From Actinomycetospora sp. TBRC 11914 (lineage in GTDB: Bacteria > Actinomycetota > Actinomycetes > Mycobacteriales > Pseudonocardiaceae): a DNA stretch of 64,000 bases. Positions 16,833 to 25,352 of this stretch are shown one piece after another (positions within the stretch are counted from its first letter, which is position 1; each line of letters opens with the position of its first letter). A program made the translations under genes and the position numbers. The notes beneath the pieces are model-generated. The model was given only the letters and a program-made list of their open reading frames with translations. It was not told the DNA's origin and ran no database searches. The stretch lies in NCBI RefSeq assembly GCF_012933465.1, contig NZ_JABBND010000002.1:124001-188000 (forward strand). Reading direction: 5' to 3'.

Positions 16833-19800
16833 TCAGGGGCCGGCCCCGCCGTAGGTCCGCATCATGTCGGCGACGACGTCCACGGTCCGCGAGCCGCCGA
16901 CGTCGGGCCTCTGGGCGAGCGCGGTGACCACGAGCCGCGGGGCGCCGGCCGGGGCGGCGGCGGTCATCCAGTCGTCGACGCCGCCGCCGGGCACCGACGG
17001 GTCCTCGGCGGTGCCGGACTTCGCCGCCACCGGGACCCCCACGCCGGCCAGGGCCGTCCCGGTCCCCGAGGTGACCATGGTCCGCATGCCGTCGCGCACC
17101 GGCCCGAGCCGGTCGGCGAAGGGCAGCGGGGCCGGTGTCGGGTGGGGGAGCGCGGTCGCTCCCGGGCCGGTGCCGACCGCCATCCCGAGGTGGGGCGTCA
17201 CCAGGGCGCCGGTCTGGACCGCCGCGGTCCAGCGGGCGTCCTGCAGCGGCGTGACCTGGATGGCGCCCTGGCCGATGCCGAGGATGACCGTGGTGCCGGG
17301 GTACCAGGTGCCGCCGTCCGCGGCGACGCTCGCGGGGGTGCCGAGGTAGCCGGCGCTCTCGCCGGGCAGGTCGATCCCGGTGGCGCTCCCCACCCCGAGG
17401 GCGTGGGCGGTGTCGATCATGTTCTCCGGGCCCAGCGCGACCGCGAGCTTGTAAAAGTACACGTCGTTCGACCAGGCGATCGCGTCGACGAGGTCCTGCG
17501 GCGGCAGCACCCGCCAGTTGCCGAACGTGTGGTCGCCGTAGGTGAAGCTGCCGCCGGTCGGCACCACCAGGTCCGGCGGGACGACCGGGTGGACCATGTC
17601 GGCCGCGGCGTTGACGAGCTTGTACGTCGAGCCCGGCGGGACCGCCGAGGCGATGGCGTGGTTGATCATGGGGTCGCCGGGGCCGCTGGACACCTGCTCC
17701 AGGGCGGCGGCGTCCAGCGGGGGTCCGTAGAGCCCGTTGTCGTGGCTGGGCCAGCTCGCCAGGGCGAGCACGGAACCGTCGCGGGGATCCATCGCGACCC
17801 CGGCCCCGACGGCGCCGCGGGGGCTGCCCCCCAGTGACGCGGCCACGTCGGCGACGAGCCGCCGCTGCATGCCGAGGTCGATCGTGAGCGCCAGCGTGGC
17901 GCCGGGCACGGGGTCCCGGCGGGCCCCCGGGGCCACCGGGCGCCCGGCCGGGTCGACCCAGTAGCACTGCTCGCCCGGCACGCCGCGCAGGACCGCGTCG
18001 TAGCTCTGCTCGATCCCGGACCGCCCGGTGGTGCCCCGTGGATCCAGGTCGGCCTGCCGGGCGGTCTCGACCGGGGTCGCGGCGCCGACCCAGCCCAGCA
18101 CGGGCCCGAGGACCGGGCCGGTGGGGTAGCTGCGCCGCGGGGCCGGGACGACGACGACGCCGGGCAGCGCGGCGCGGGTCACGGTGTCGCCGGTCGGGCC
18201 GGGCACCACGCCGGCGTCGAGGTCCACCGTCGTCGCGGGGGCGCGGTCGACCAGCGCGTGGACCGCGGCCGGGGGCTTCCCGAGGAGACCGGCCAGGCGG
18301 TCGACGGCGCCCGGGTCGGCGCGCAGCAGGGCGGGGGCGAGCCGGACGTCGCGGTCCCCGGCGTCGGCGGCGAGCAGCGCCCCGTGGCGGTCGACGATGG
18401 CGCCCCGCGGCGCCGGGACCACCACGCACCGGGTCATCTGGTCGACGCCGGCGGCGAGGGCCACCGGGTCCCGGACGAGGCCCACCCCGTACCCGGCGAA
18501 GACCGCCAGCACCACGGTGACGGCGACGACGGCGGTCCGGGCGAGCCGGGGGCGGGTGCGGGCCGCCGGGGCCCACAACGCCCGCCGGGCACCGTCGCGG
18601 CGGCCGCCGAGGACCAGGCCGAGCGCGGCGAGGTGGACGACGGTGGCGGTGCCGCCGGCGGAGAGGATCGGGAAGGGGACGCCCGCGACCGGCAGCAGGC
18701 CCAGGTTGCCGCCCGTCGACACGACCAGCTCCACGCCGAGCAGCACCGCGAACCCCGCGCAGAGCAGGCGGCCGATGGCGCTGCGCGGTGAGCGCGCCCC
18801 GAGCACGCACCGCCACACGATCACCAGACCGGCGACGACGGCGAGCGCGGCCGCGGCGGCCCCCCAGCCCGACGCGAGCGAGGCGAGCGCCAGGTCGGTC
18901 TCGCGCTCGGGCAGGTACCCCGCCGCCAGGGTGTGCACCGGGTCGGTGCGGTCGCCGAACCACCCGCCGCGGGCGATCGCGAGCCGGGCCTGCCGCACGG
19001 CCCAGCCGGGGCCCTCGGCCGACTGCGACCCGGTGAGGAAGGTGCCGAGGCGGGCGAGCTGGTAGTCGTGCAGGAGGCCCAGCGTCAGCGGCGCGGCGAC
19101 CGCGGCGGCCGCGAGCACGGGCAGCAGGTACCGCGCCGGGACGCGGGCGACGACGACGACCGCCGCCGCGGTCAGCGTGAGCAGCGTGGCGGTGGAGAGG
19201 TCGGGCTGGTCCGCGACGAGCACGATCGGCACGCCGGCCAGCGGCAGCGCGAGCGCGAACCGGCGCCAGCTGGGTCGGCCGGTGGCGAGCACGGCGGCGA
19301 GGACGAGCGGGACGGCGAGCTTCGCCAGCTCCGAGGGCTGCAGGGTCAGGGTCCCGCCGCCCAGCCACCGGCGGGCGCCGTTGACCTCGAGGCCGGCGAC
19401 GAGCACCGCGAGCAGCAGGAGCACCGTGAGGCCGTAGACGGACCAGGCCAGCGCGGGGGTCACCGGGCGGCGCCGGGCCGAGACCAGGAGCAGCAGCACC
19501 AGCCCGACGCCACCGGTGACGAGCTTGGTGACCGCCGCGTCCGGTTCCCCGGCCGCGAGCAGGTTCGCCGCGCCGAGGCCGACCAGGACCACGGCGGCGA
19601 GGATCGCGGCCGCGTCGGCGAGCGCGGCGCGCCGCGGCTCGGCGCCGCGTTCCTCGCGGGCCCGCGCCCGGGACCGGCGCCGCGCCGCGCGGTCCTCGCG
19701 CGCGGCCCCACCGAGCCCACCGCGCGCGCCGAACCGGCGGGCGGTCCTCCGGCGCAGGCGCGCGAGGGGCCGGCGCCGTCCGCCGTCCCACTCCCCGCCG

Positions 19801-19856
19801 GGCTCCGGCCGGCGGCGCGGGACGTCGTCCCAGCCCCCGCTCTCGCCGCTCAGCAC
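16833..19856 (-). CDS. RodA/FtsW-type SEDS glycosyltransferase fused to class B PBP
   Basis: 1007 residues. A cytoplasmic basic leader of about 65 residues precedes a polytopic SEDS domain (about 70-430) with the hallmark 'VNGARRWLGGGTLTLQPSELAKLAVPLVLA' and 'PVAGVPFPILSAGGTA'. A PBP follows: pedestal ('PRGAIVDRHGALLA', 'GIEQSYDAVLRG'), then transpeptidase with STYK in 'PPGSTYKLVNAA', SND in 'WSNDVYFYKLA' and KSG in 'AAKSGTAED'. SEDS proteins polymerise lipid II and class B PBPs cross-link it; they are normally two proteins. GTG at 19856 overlaps the preceding stop by seven bases. It is last in an operon with the MreB-like gene. Confidence 0.93.
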   Translation of the reverse strand: MLSGESGGWDDVPRRRPEPGGEWDGGRRRPLARLRRRTARRFGARGGLGGAAREDRAARRRSRARAREERGAEPRRAALADAAAILAAVVLVGLGAANLLAAGEPDAAVTKLVTGGVGLVLLLLVSARRRPVTPALAWSVYGLTVLLLLAVLVAGLEVNGARRWLGGGTLTLQPSELAKLAVPLVLAAVLATGRPSWRRFALALPLAGVPIVLVADQPDLSTATLLTLTAAAVVVVARVPARYLLPVLAAAAVAAPLTLGLLHDYQLARLGTFLTGSQSAEGPGWAVRQARLAIARGGWFGDRTDPVHTLAAGYLPERETDLALASLASGWGAAAAALAVVAGLVIVWRCVLGARSPRSAIGRLLCAGFAVLLGVELVVSTGGNLGLLPVAGVPFPILSAGGTATVVHLAALGLVLGGRRDGARRALWAPAARTRPRLARTAVVAVTVVLAVFAGYGVGLVRDPVALAAGVDQMTRCVVVPAPRGAIVDRHGALLAADAGDRDVRLAPALLRADPGAVDRLAGLLGKPPAAVHALVDRAPATTVDLDAGVVPGPTGDTVTRAALPGVVVVPAPRRSYPTGPVLGPVLGWVGAATPVETARQADLDPRGTTGRSGIEQSYDAVLRGVPGEQCYWVDPAGRPVAPGARRDPVPGATLALTIDLGMQRRLVADVAASLGGSPRGAVGAGVAMDPRDGSVLALASWPSHDNGLYGPPLDAAALEQVSSGPGDPMINHAIASAVPPGSTYKLVNAAADMVHPVVPPDLVVPTGGSFTYGDHTFGNWRVLPPQDLVDAIAWSNDVYFYKLAVALGPENMIDTAHALGVGSATGIDLPGESAGYLGTPASVAADGGTWYPGTTVILGIGQGAIQVTPLQDARWTAAVQTGALVTPHLGMAVGTGPGATALPHPTPAPLPFADRLGPVRDGMRTMVTSGTGTALAGVGVPVAAKSGTAEDPSVPGGGVDDWMTAAAPAGAPRLVVTALAQRPDVGGSRTVDVVADMMRTYGGAGP

Positions 19857-20464
19857 GGTCCCGCCCCGATCAGCACCGGGGCGGCGGCGGCGCGGGACGG
19901 GGCCGCGGTGACGGCGACCAGGGCGAGGGCGCGACCCGGCGGGAGTGGCACCGTCGCGAGGCCCCAGGCCCCGGGGGCCGCCGGGGTGGTGCCCGCCCCG
20001 AGGTCCGTGGTGGTGCCGTGGCAGCGGTCGACGACGAGGGCCCGCCACGCGACCGGCGCCGCGGGCGTCCCGGCCCGGCGGTCGACCGCGACGACGACGG
20101 TGCAGGCGGCGCCCGGGGTGCACGGCGGGTCGAGGGGCCGGGCCCGGACGCCCGCGACGTCGCCGGCCGCGGCGGGCGCCGCGACGGGGACGGGCGGGAG
20201 CGGGACCGTCGGGGCGGTCGCCGGGGGCCGCGGGGCACCGCCGGCCTCGTGCAGGCGCGCGAGGTCGGCGCGGAGCCGGCCCTGCAGCAGGACCAGCTCG
20301 GTGACGACGACGAGCGCGACGACCGCGAGCGCGGCCAGCCAGGGCCACAGCCGTCGCCACGCCCGGGCCGCGGCCACGCGGCCGTCGCGGGGGCGCCGGG
20401 GCGGCGGGAAGGGAGGGGTGGGCAGGACCCGGTCGGGCCCCGGGGACGTGGGGGCGGGGTTCAT
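19850..20464 (-). CDS. Single-pass membrane protein in MreB/SEDS-PBP operon
   Basis: A 204-residue protein. A Pro-rich cytoplasmic leader of about 37 residues precedes 'LWPWLAALAVVALVVVTELVLLQGRL', a membrane helix, then an outer domain with three Cys (PPCTPGAACTVVVAV, VVDRCHG), ending 'LIGAGPC'. No MreC or MreD similarity is evident, although its position between an MreB-like protein and a SEDS-PBP matches where mreC/mreD lie in classical operons. A linker role is inferred from context only. Confidence 0.75.
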   Translation of the reverse strand: MNPAPTSPGPDRVLPTPPFPPPRRPRDGRVAAARAWRRLWPWLAALAVVALVVVTELVLLQGRLRADLARLHEAGGAPRPPATAPTVPLPPVPVAAPAAAGDVAGVRARPLDPPCTPGAACTVVVAVDRRAGTPAAPVAWRALVVDRCHGTTTDLGAGTTPAAPGAWGLATVPLPPGRALALVAVTAAPSRAAAAPVLIGAGPC

Positions 20465-20554
20465 CGCGGGCTCCGGACGGGCTCGAGGGCGGAGCGGGAC
20501 GTGGGGTGCGGGGGCGGGACGTGCGGTGCGGGGGTCGGGGTGCGGGACCGGCGG

Positions 20555-21535
20555 TCAGGCGGGGCGGGCCCGCAGCTCGGGCCGTCCGCCGGCCAGCGCC
20601 AGGCCCTCGGCGATGCACGTCCGCGGGCGTTCGGGCACCTTGACCGGGAAGCCCAGGGCCGCCTCGAGCTCCTCCTGCAGGTGGAGCGCGAGGGAGGCGC
20701 CGCCGACGAGCACCACGCCGCCGGCGAGCAGGTCGGGGACCCCCGCCACCGGCAGGTCGTCGAGGCAGTCGGCCAGGGCCACCACCAGGCGCCGCACGAC
20801 CGGTGCGACGGCCGCCTCGACGTCGCCGGGCTCCACGGTCGTGACCTTGGGGCGCCCCGACACGACGTCGCGGCCCTCGGCGACCACCGCCTCGCGGGAC
20901 GTGCAGGAACGGACCTTGACCGCGTCGGCCGCCGGCGCCGAGAGGTGCAGGCCGTGCTCGTCGCGCAGGTGCCCGCGCAGGGCGGCGGTCATCTCGTCAC
21001 CGGCGTGCCGGCAGGAGCGGTCGGTGAGCACGACGCCGCGGCAGAACATCGCGATCTCGGCGGTGCCGGCCCCGACGTCGACGACGGCCTGGACCCGGGA
21101 GTCGGTGAGGTCGAGGCCGCAGCCGAGGGCGGCCGCGAGGGGGGCGGCCAGCAGGTCGACGTGCCCGAACCCGGCCTCCTCGGCCGACTCCAGCAGCGCC
21201 CGCCGCTCGAGCGGCGTGGCGTCGACGGGGCAGGAGAGGACCGCGTGCGGCCGGCGGAGGCGCCACCGGCCGCGCGCGGTCCGGCGCTGCAGCTGGTGGA
21301 GGTAGGTGCGGACCAGGCCGAGGTCGGTGACGGCGCCGCCGCGCAGCGGGTGCCCGATGCGCGCGCCCGGGGGCGTCCGGCCCTCGATCGCCGCGGCCTC
21401 GTCGCCGAGCAGCAGCTCCCGGCCGCGGCGGGCCGGCCATTCCACGAGCAACGTCGGTTCGTCGTGCACCACGCCGTCGCGTGGGTGGCAGACCACCGTC
21501 GTCGCCGTGCCCAGATCGATGCCGATGTCCGCCAT
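20555..21535 (-). CDS. MreB/actin-like ATPase
   Basis: A 326-residue actin-fold protein. Phosphate-1 is 'DIGIDLGTATTVVCHPRDG', phosphate-2 'VQAVVDVGAGTAEIAMFCRG', and the adenosine motif 'LAGGVVLVGGASLALHLQEEL'. Length and motif spacing fit MreB. It starts the operon with the bitopic protein and the SEDS-PBP fusion (gap of about 90 bases). A DosR-like box (21633-21646) lies 97 bases upstream of the ATG. It is probably a cytoskeletal scaffold for the fused synthase. It is more diverged than housekeeping MreB, and an Hsp70-like role is less likely given its size. Confidence 0.87.
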   Translation of the reverse strand: MADIGIDLGTATTVVCHPRDGVVHDEPTLLVEWPARRGRELLLGDEAAAIEGRTPPGARIGHPLRGGAVTDLGLVRTYLHQLQRRTARGRWRLRRPHAVLSCPVDATPLERRALLESAEEAGFGHVDLLAAPLAAALGCGLDLTDSRVQAVVDVGAGTAEIAMFCRGVVLTDRSCRHAGDEMTAALRGHLRDEHGLHLSAPAADAVKVRSCTSREAVVAEGRDVVSGRPKVTTVEPGDVEAAVAPVVRRLVVALADCLDDLPVAGVPDLLAGGVVLVGGASLALHLQEELEAALGFPVKVPERPRTCIAEGLALAGGRPELRARPA

Positions 21536-21632
21536 CGCCGACCCCCTCGTGCCCCGCCGACCGCCCTTGCCGGCAGCAGGAGGGTAGGAGCGCGACGGCC
21601 CGGTGCTTCAGGGTCGATCCGCCTCCCGGCGG

Positions 21633-21646
21633 CGTCCGAAGGTCCC
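21633..21646 (-). promoter_or_regulatory. DosR-like box before the MreB-like operon
   Basis: On the minus strand this reads GGGACCTTCGGACG, 12 of 14 with the commonest form and with the first 11 bases exact. It is 97 bases from the ATG at 21535 and 30 bases past the STAS gene's stop. Confidence 0.55.
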
Positions 21647-21675
21647 GGGCCCCGCCGCCCGGGTGCGGGGACCGG

Positions 21676-22008
21676 TCAGGCGGCGGCGGGTGTGCCGGCG
21701 GGGGCCTCGGCGGGGGTGCCGGCGACGGCGTCGGTCTCGAGGGACAGCCCCGCGACCGTGAGGACGCCCCGGCGCACGTTGAGCCGGGCCTGCGCCTGCC
21801 CGAGGACGGGCAGCAGGTCGTCGTGCAGCCCGGTGGCGCCGCGCGCGTCCAGTCGGACGTGGCGGGCGCCTGCCACCAGGAGCGACCGCAGGTGCTCGCC
21901 GACCCGGCGGGCCGCGCCGGCCCCCTGCGCGCCCCGCACCACCAGCAGCCCCTCGTCGCCCTCCAGCAGCGACCCGACGAACCCTGCCCGTGCCCCGAAG
22001 TCCTCCAT
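21676..22008 (-). CDS. STAS-domain protein
   Basis: A 110-residue protein. 'DEGLLVVRGAQGAGAARRVGEHLRSLLVAGARHVRLDARGATGLHDDLLPVLGQAQARL' has the alternating strand/helix pattern of a STAS (anti-sigma-factor-antagonist-like) domain. The usual phosphorylated Ser position is occupied by 'ATGLHDD', so phospho-switching is doubtful. ATG at 22008 is the only start near the domain. A very good DosR-like box lies 77 bases upstream. It is co-oriented with the MreB-like operon 140 bases away. Confidence 0.72.
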   Translation of the reverse strand: MEDFGARAGFVGSLLEGDEGLLVVRGAQGAGAARRVGEHLRSLLVAGARHVRLDARGATGLHDDLLPVLGQAQARLNVRRGVLTVAGLSLETDAVAGTPAEAPAGTPAAA

Positions 22009-22085
22009 GATCCGACCCCCGGTCCTGACCCTCCGTGCTCGTGATGTCCGCGTCACAGCCTGGTGACCGCTTCGTGGCGCAGGGA

Positions 22086-22099
22086 GGGCCATTGGTCCC
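22086..22099 (-). promoter_or_regulatory. DosR-like box before the STAS gene
   Basis: On the minus strand GGGACCAATGGCCC has both half-sites perfect and is preceded by TTC, matching the TTSGGGAC flank of the mycobacterial DosR consensus. It lies 77 bases from the ATG at 22008. Confidence 0.6.
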
Positions 22100-22144
22100 G
22101 AATCATCCGGGACGGGGGAGGCGGCGCGGGTCGATCTCGGTGTC

Positions 22145-22158
22145 GGGACCTCCGGCCC
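22145..22158 (+). promoter_or_regulatory. DosR-like box before the 22195 USP gene
   Basis: GGGACCTCCGGCCC differs from the commonest form only by C for T at position 8. It ends 36 bases before GTG 22195, or 54 before GTG 22213, closer than most. Confidence 0.55.
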
Positions 22159-22194
22159 TGCCGGTCTGGCCGGATTGCGAGAAGCCTCGCCGCC

Positions 22195-23097
22195 GTGACC
22201 CAGGGACACGAGGTGGGACCGCGGACGCTCCCGGGATCGGCCGAGCGAGGTGGTGCGTCCGTCGGGCCCGCGCCGGCCGACCGGGTCGGGAGGGACCGGG
22301 CGCGCAGCGTCCGGGTGTTCGCCCCGACCGACCGTTCCCGGCGCCGGGTGCTGCGCTGGGCGACCCGGCACGCGGCGCGCACGGGGGGCTCGCTGCAGGT
22401 GCTCGTCGACCCCGCGGACCCGCCGCCGGAGCCGGGACCGGCGACGACCCTGGTGCAGCTCCTGGCGCGCACGGCGGGCGACGTGGTCTCGCGGGTCCTG
22501 TCCCCCCTGCGCCGGTCGTCGGCGTGCGCCCTCGCGCGGGAGCTCGCGGCCGCCGTGGCCGGCGCCCGCCTGCTGGTGGTGCCGCAGTCGCTCCCGCAGC
22601 TGCCGGCCCTCGTGGACATGCTCACCGAGCCCCTCGTCGCCGTCCCCGACCGCCCGCTGCCGCGGCCGGACGCGTGCGTGGTGCTCGCGCTCGCGCCCTG
22701 GACCGGGCCCGAGGTGATCGGCTCCGCCTTCGAGACGGCGGCCCGGTACGGGGTGGACCTGCGGGCCGTCCGGGCCGTCGAGGGGCTCGGCGACGCCGAC
22801 GCGGCGGAGCGCAGCTGCGAGGACGACCTCGCCGTCTGGCGGATCACCCGGCCGGAGGTGGGGGTCGACGTCGAGGTCGTCGACCGGGAGCCGCTGGACG
22901 CGCTGGTGCACGGCAGCCGGGACGCCCAGCTGGTCGTGGCCGGGCGCCCGGCGCGCGGACGGGCCCGGGACCTGCTCGCGCCCTCGCCCACGGCCGACCT
23001 GCTCCGCCTCTCGGCGTGCCCGGTGCTCGTGGTGCCGCCGCCCGGGCCGCCGCGGCACGCCTGGTCGGCGCGGCCCGGCTGGGGATCCCCGCACTGA
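22195..23097 (+). CDS. Universal stress protein family, two-domain
   Basis: About 300 residues. Two UspA-like Rossmann folds are visible, at about 40-150 ('SVRVFAPTDRSRRRVLRWATRHAARTGGSLQVLV') and 160-290 ('CVVLALAPWTGPEVIGSAFETAARYGVDLRAV', ending 'VVAGRPARGRARDLLAPSPTADLLRLSACPVLVV'). The nucleotide-binding G-2x-G-9x-G pattern is poorly kept, so ATP binding is uncertain. USP proteins are frequent DosR-regulon members. The start is either GTG 22195 or GTG 22213; neither has a strong ribosome site. Confidence 0.8.
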   Translation: MTQGHEVGPRTLPGSAERGGASVGPAPADRVGRDRARSVRVFAPTDRSRRRVLRWATRHAARTGGSLQVLVDPADPPPEPGPATTLVQLLARTAGDVVSRVLSPLRRSSACALARELAAAVAGARLLVVPQSLPQLPALVDMLTEPLVAVPDRPLPRPDACVVLALAPWTGPEVIGSAFETAARYGVDLRAVRAVEGLGDADAAERSCEDDLAVWRITRPEVGVDVEVVDREPLDALVHGSRDAQLVVAGRPARGRARDLLAPSPTADLLRLSACPVLVVPPPGPPRHAWSARPGWGSPH

Positions 23098-23209
23098 CGT
23101 CCGACGGCCGCCGCAGGGTCACCGGACCCCGGGCCCGGGGGTCGGGCGGCCCTGGCCGGGGCCCGGCACCCGTCCGACGGTGCCCCGCAACCGAACCGAG
23201 GAGGGCGCC

Positions 23210-23410
23210 GTGCAGGCACAGGTGGGCACGTGGGTGGTGGTCGAGGGGCCCGACGAGCGGACCCCGCGCAAGGAGGGCCGGGTCGTGGCACTGACGCACG
23301 CCGACGGCTCGCCGCCCTACTGGGTGCAGTGGCTCGACCAGCACCGCAGCCTGGTGTTCCCCGGCGCCGACTGCCGCCTGCTGGACGAGGCGCCGCACGC
23401 CCGGGCGTAG
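23210..23410 (+). CDS. DUF1918 protein
   Basis: A 66-residue protein. 'VQAQVGTWVVVEGPDERTPRKEGRVVALTHADGSPPYWVQWLDQHRSLVFPGADCRLL' is the SH3-like DUF1918 fold, common and uncharacterised in actinobacteria. GTG at 23210 follows GAGGAGGGCGCC, matching the family's 'MxAxVGDxLVVEG' start; an ATG-like extension to 23180 is rejected. A weak DosR-like box (GGGTCGGGCGGCCC, 23139-23152) lies 57 bases upstream. Confidence 0.88.
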   Translation: MQAQVGTWVVVEGPDERTPRKEGRVVALTHADGSPPYWVQWLDQHRSLVFPGADCRLLDEAPHARA

Positions 23411-23432
23411 AGCGGTCCGAGAGGAGACATCC

Positions 23433-24287
23433 GTGACCACCGCTCCCCATCCCGTCGTCGTCGGGGTCGACGGCCGCCCCGCCGCGCTGCGCGCGGTGGC
23501 CTGGGCGGCGCGCGAGGCCGACCGCCGCGCCCTCCCCGTGGACCTCGTCGCGGCCGTCCCCGACGACGCCGACCCGGTCGACGGCGCCCGCCGGGCCCAC
23601 GCCGACCTCGCGGCGGCCCGGCGCGCCGCCCTGGCGAGCGCCGCGGTGGTCACCGCGACCCGGATCGTCACGGGGCGGCCGGGCCCGGCCCTCGCCGCGG
23701 CCGGCCGCGACGCGTCGCTGGTGGTCGTGGGCAGCGACGGTGAGGAGCCGGGGGAGCCCGCGGCCGTGCCGCTGAGCTCGTCCCTGGTGGTCGACTGCGC
23801 CTGCCCGGTCGTCGTCGTCCCCGCCCGGTGGGATGCCGAGCGCCACCTGGGCGAGGTCGTCGTCGCGGTCGACCCGAACGAGCCGGACGAGCTCCGGCAC
23901 GCCTCGGTCGGGCTGGCCGCCGCGGTGGCGTGGTCCTGGCAGCGGCCGCTGCTGGTCGTCGTCGTGCTCCCCGGGGCGCACACCGCCCCGGCCGTCGCCG
24001 GTGCCCGTCGCGTCTTCGACGCCTGCCCCGCGGACGTGGGGTCGGGCGTGGACGTCCACGAGGTCCTCGGCCACGGCGATCCGGCCGAGCAGCTGCTCGA
24101 CCTCGTCGGACCGTCCACCGGGCTGCTCGTGCTGGGCACCGGCGGTCTCGGGCCGGGGCCCTCGGACGCCGTGGGCCGGGCGGTGCTGCGGCGGGCCCGG
24201 TGCCCGGTCGCGCTCGTCCCCGGCGATCCCGCGGCCGTCCGCCCCCTCGTGGCCGCCCGGACCGGTGCCGTCGCCGCGTCGGCGTGA
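23433..24287 (+). CDS. Universal stress protein, tandem USP domains
   Basis: A 284-residue protein with two USP folds. Domain 1 begins 'PVVVGVDGRPAALRAVAWAAREADRRALPVDLVA' and ends 'VVVGSDGEEPGEPAAVPLSSSLVVDCACPVVVVPAR'. Domain 2 ends 'LLVLGTGGLGPGPSDAVGRAVLRRARCPVALVPG'. The glycine motif is degenerate in domain 1 and partly kept in domain 2. It lies 22 bases after the DUF1918 gene with its own GAGAGGAG site, so it is co-transcribed. The likely role is in stress or dormancy. Confidence 0.9.
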   Translation: MTTAPHPVVVGVDGRPAALRAVAWAAREADRRALPVDLVAAVPDDADPVDGARRAHADLAAARRAALASAAVVTATRIVTGRPGPALAAAGRDASLVVVGSDGEEPGEPAAVPLSSSLVVDCACPVVVVPARWDAERHLGEVVVAVDPNEPDELRHASVGLAAAVAWSWQRPLLVVVVLPGAHTAPAVAGARRVFDACPADVGSGVDVHEVLGHGDPAEQLLDLVGPSTGLLVLGTGGLGPGPSDAVGRAVLRRARCPVALVPGDPAAVRPLVAARTGAVAASA

Positions 24288-24323
24288 GGCACCGTGAGGC
24301 ACCGTGACCGGCGCGGGGGGACC

Positions 24324-25343
24324 ATGGCCGCGGTGACCACCACCATGCGGGCCTTCCGCGTGACCCGCCCCGGCCCGGCGGCGTCGTTCCCCCTCGCGCC
24401 CGTGGACACGCCGGTCCCGGAGCCGGCCGCCGACGAGGTCGCGGTCCGAGTGCTCGCCTGCGGGGTGTGCCGCACGGACCTGCACGTGGCCGAGGGCGAC
24501 CTGCCGGTGCACCGGGTCGGCGTGGTGCCCGGGCACGAGGTCGTCGGGGAGGTCGAGGGCCTCGGCGCCGGGGTGACCGACCTCGCCGTCGGGGACCGCG
24601 TCGGCATCGCCTGGCTGCGCCACACCTGCGGGCGCTGCCGCTTCTGCCGCCGGGGCGCGGAGAACCTCTGCCCGGAGTCCCGGTACACCGGGTGGGACGC
24701 CGACGGCGGCTACGCCGAGCACGCGGTCGCCCCGGCCGCGTACGTGCACCGGCTGCCGACGGGCTACTCCGACGTCGAGCTCGCCCCGCTGCTCTGCGCG
24801 GGCATCATCGGGTTCCGCGCGCTGCGCCGGTCGGGTCTGCCCGAGGGCGGGCGGCTCGGCGTCTACGGGTTCGGCGGCAGCGCCCACCTCGCCGCGCAGG
24901 TGGCGCTGGCCGAGGGCGCCACGGTCCACGTGATGACCCGGAGCCGGGAGGCGCGGGAGCTCGCGCTCGCGCTCGGCGCGGCCTCCGCGCAGGGGGCCAC
25001 CGACCCGCCGCCCGAGCCCCTCGACGCCGCGGTCCTCTTCGCCCCGGTCGGTGACCTCGTGCCGCCGGCCCTCGAGGCGCTCGACCGGGGCGGCACCCTC
25101 GCCGTCGCCGGAATCCACCTCTCGGACATCCCGGTGCTCGACTACCAGCGGCACCTCTTCTGGGAGCGGACGCTGCGCAGCGTCACGTCGAACACCCGCG
25201 CCGACGCCCGCGAGTTCCTGGCGGTCGCCGGACGCCACCACCTCGAGGTCACGACGATGCCCTACGCGCTCGACGACGCCGGGCGCGCGCTCGCCGACCT
25301 CGCCGCCGACCGGGTGACCGGCGCCGCGGTGCTCGTGCCCTGA
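24324..25343 (+). CDS. Zinc-dependent alcohol dehydrogenase
   Basis: A 339-residue MDR-family enzyme. The catalytic zinc site is '[15 protein letters not shown]' plus '[14 protein letters not shown]'. The structural zinc site has four Cys in '[15 protein letters not shown]'. The NAD(P) site '[19 protein letters not shown]' follows. The zinc-binding alcohol dehydrogenases of the AdhA (Rv1862-like) group share this layout. ATG at 24324 follows GGGGGACC; a later ATG before RAFRV is possible. It is 36 bases after the USP gene and probably in the same transcript. Confidence 0.93.
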   Translation: MAAVTTTMRAFRVTRPGPAASFPLAPVDTPVPEPAADEVAVRVLACGVCRTDLHVAEGDLPVHRVGVVPGHEVVGEVEGLGAGVTDLAVGDRVGIAWLRHTCGRCRFCRRGAENLCPESRYTGWDADGGYAEHAVAPAAYVHRLPTGYSDVELAPLLCAGIIGFRALRRSGLPEGGRLGVYGFGGSAHLAAQVALAEGATVHVMTRSREARELALALGAASAQGATDPPPEPLDAAVLFAPVGDLVPPALEALDRGGTLAVAGIHLSDIPVLDYQRHLFWERTLRSVTSNTRADAREFLAVAGRHHLEVTTMPYALDDAGRALADLAADRVTGAAVLVP

Positions 25344-25352
25344 GTCGCGAGG

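Noticed and set aside
22053..25241. A minus-strand open frame of over 1000 codons across the USP and dehydrogenase genes
   Set aside because: The plus strand here holds well-supported USP, DUF1918 and zinc dehydrogenase genes with ribosome sites. The long frame is a shadow.
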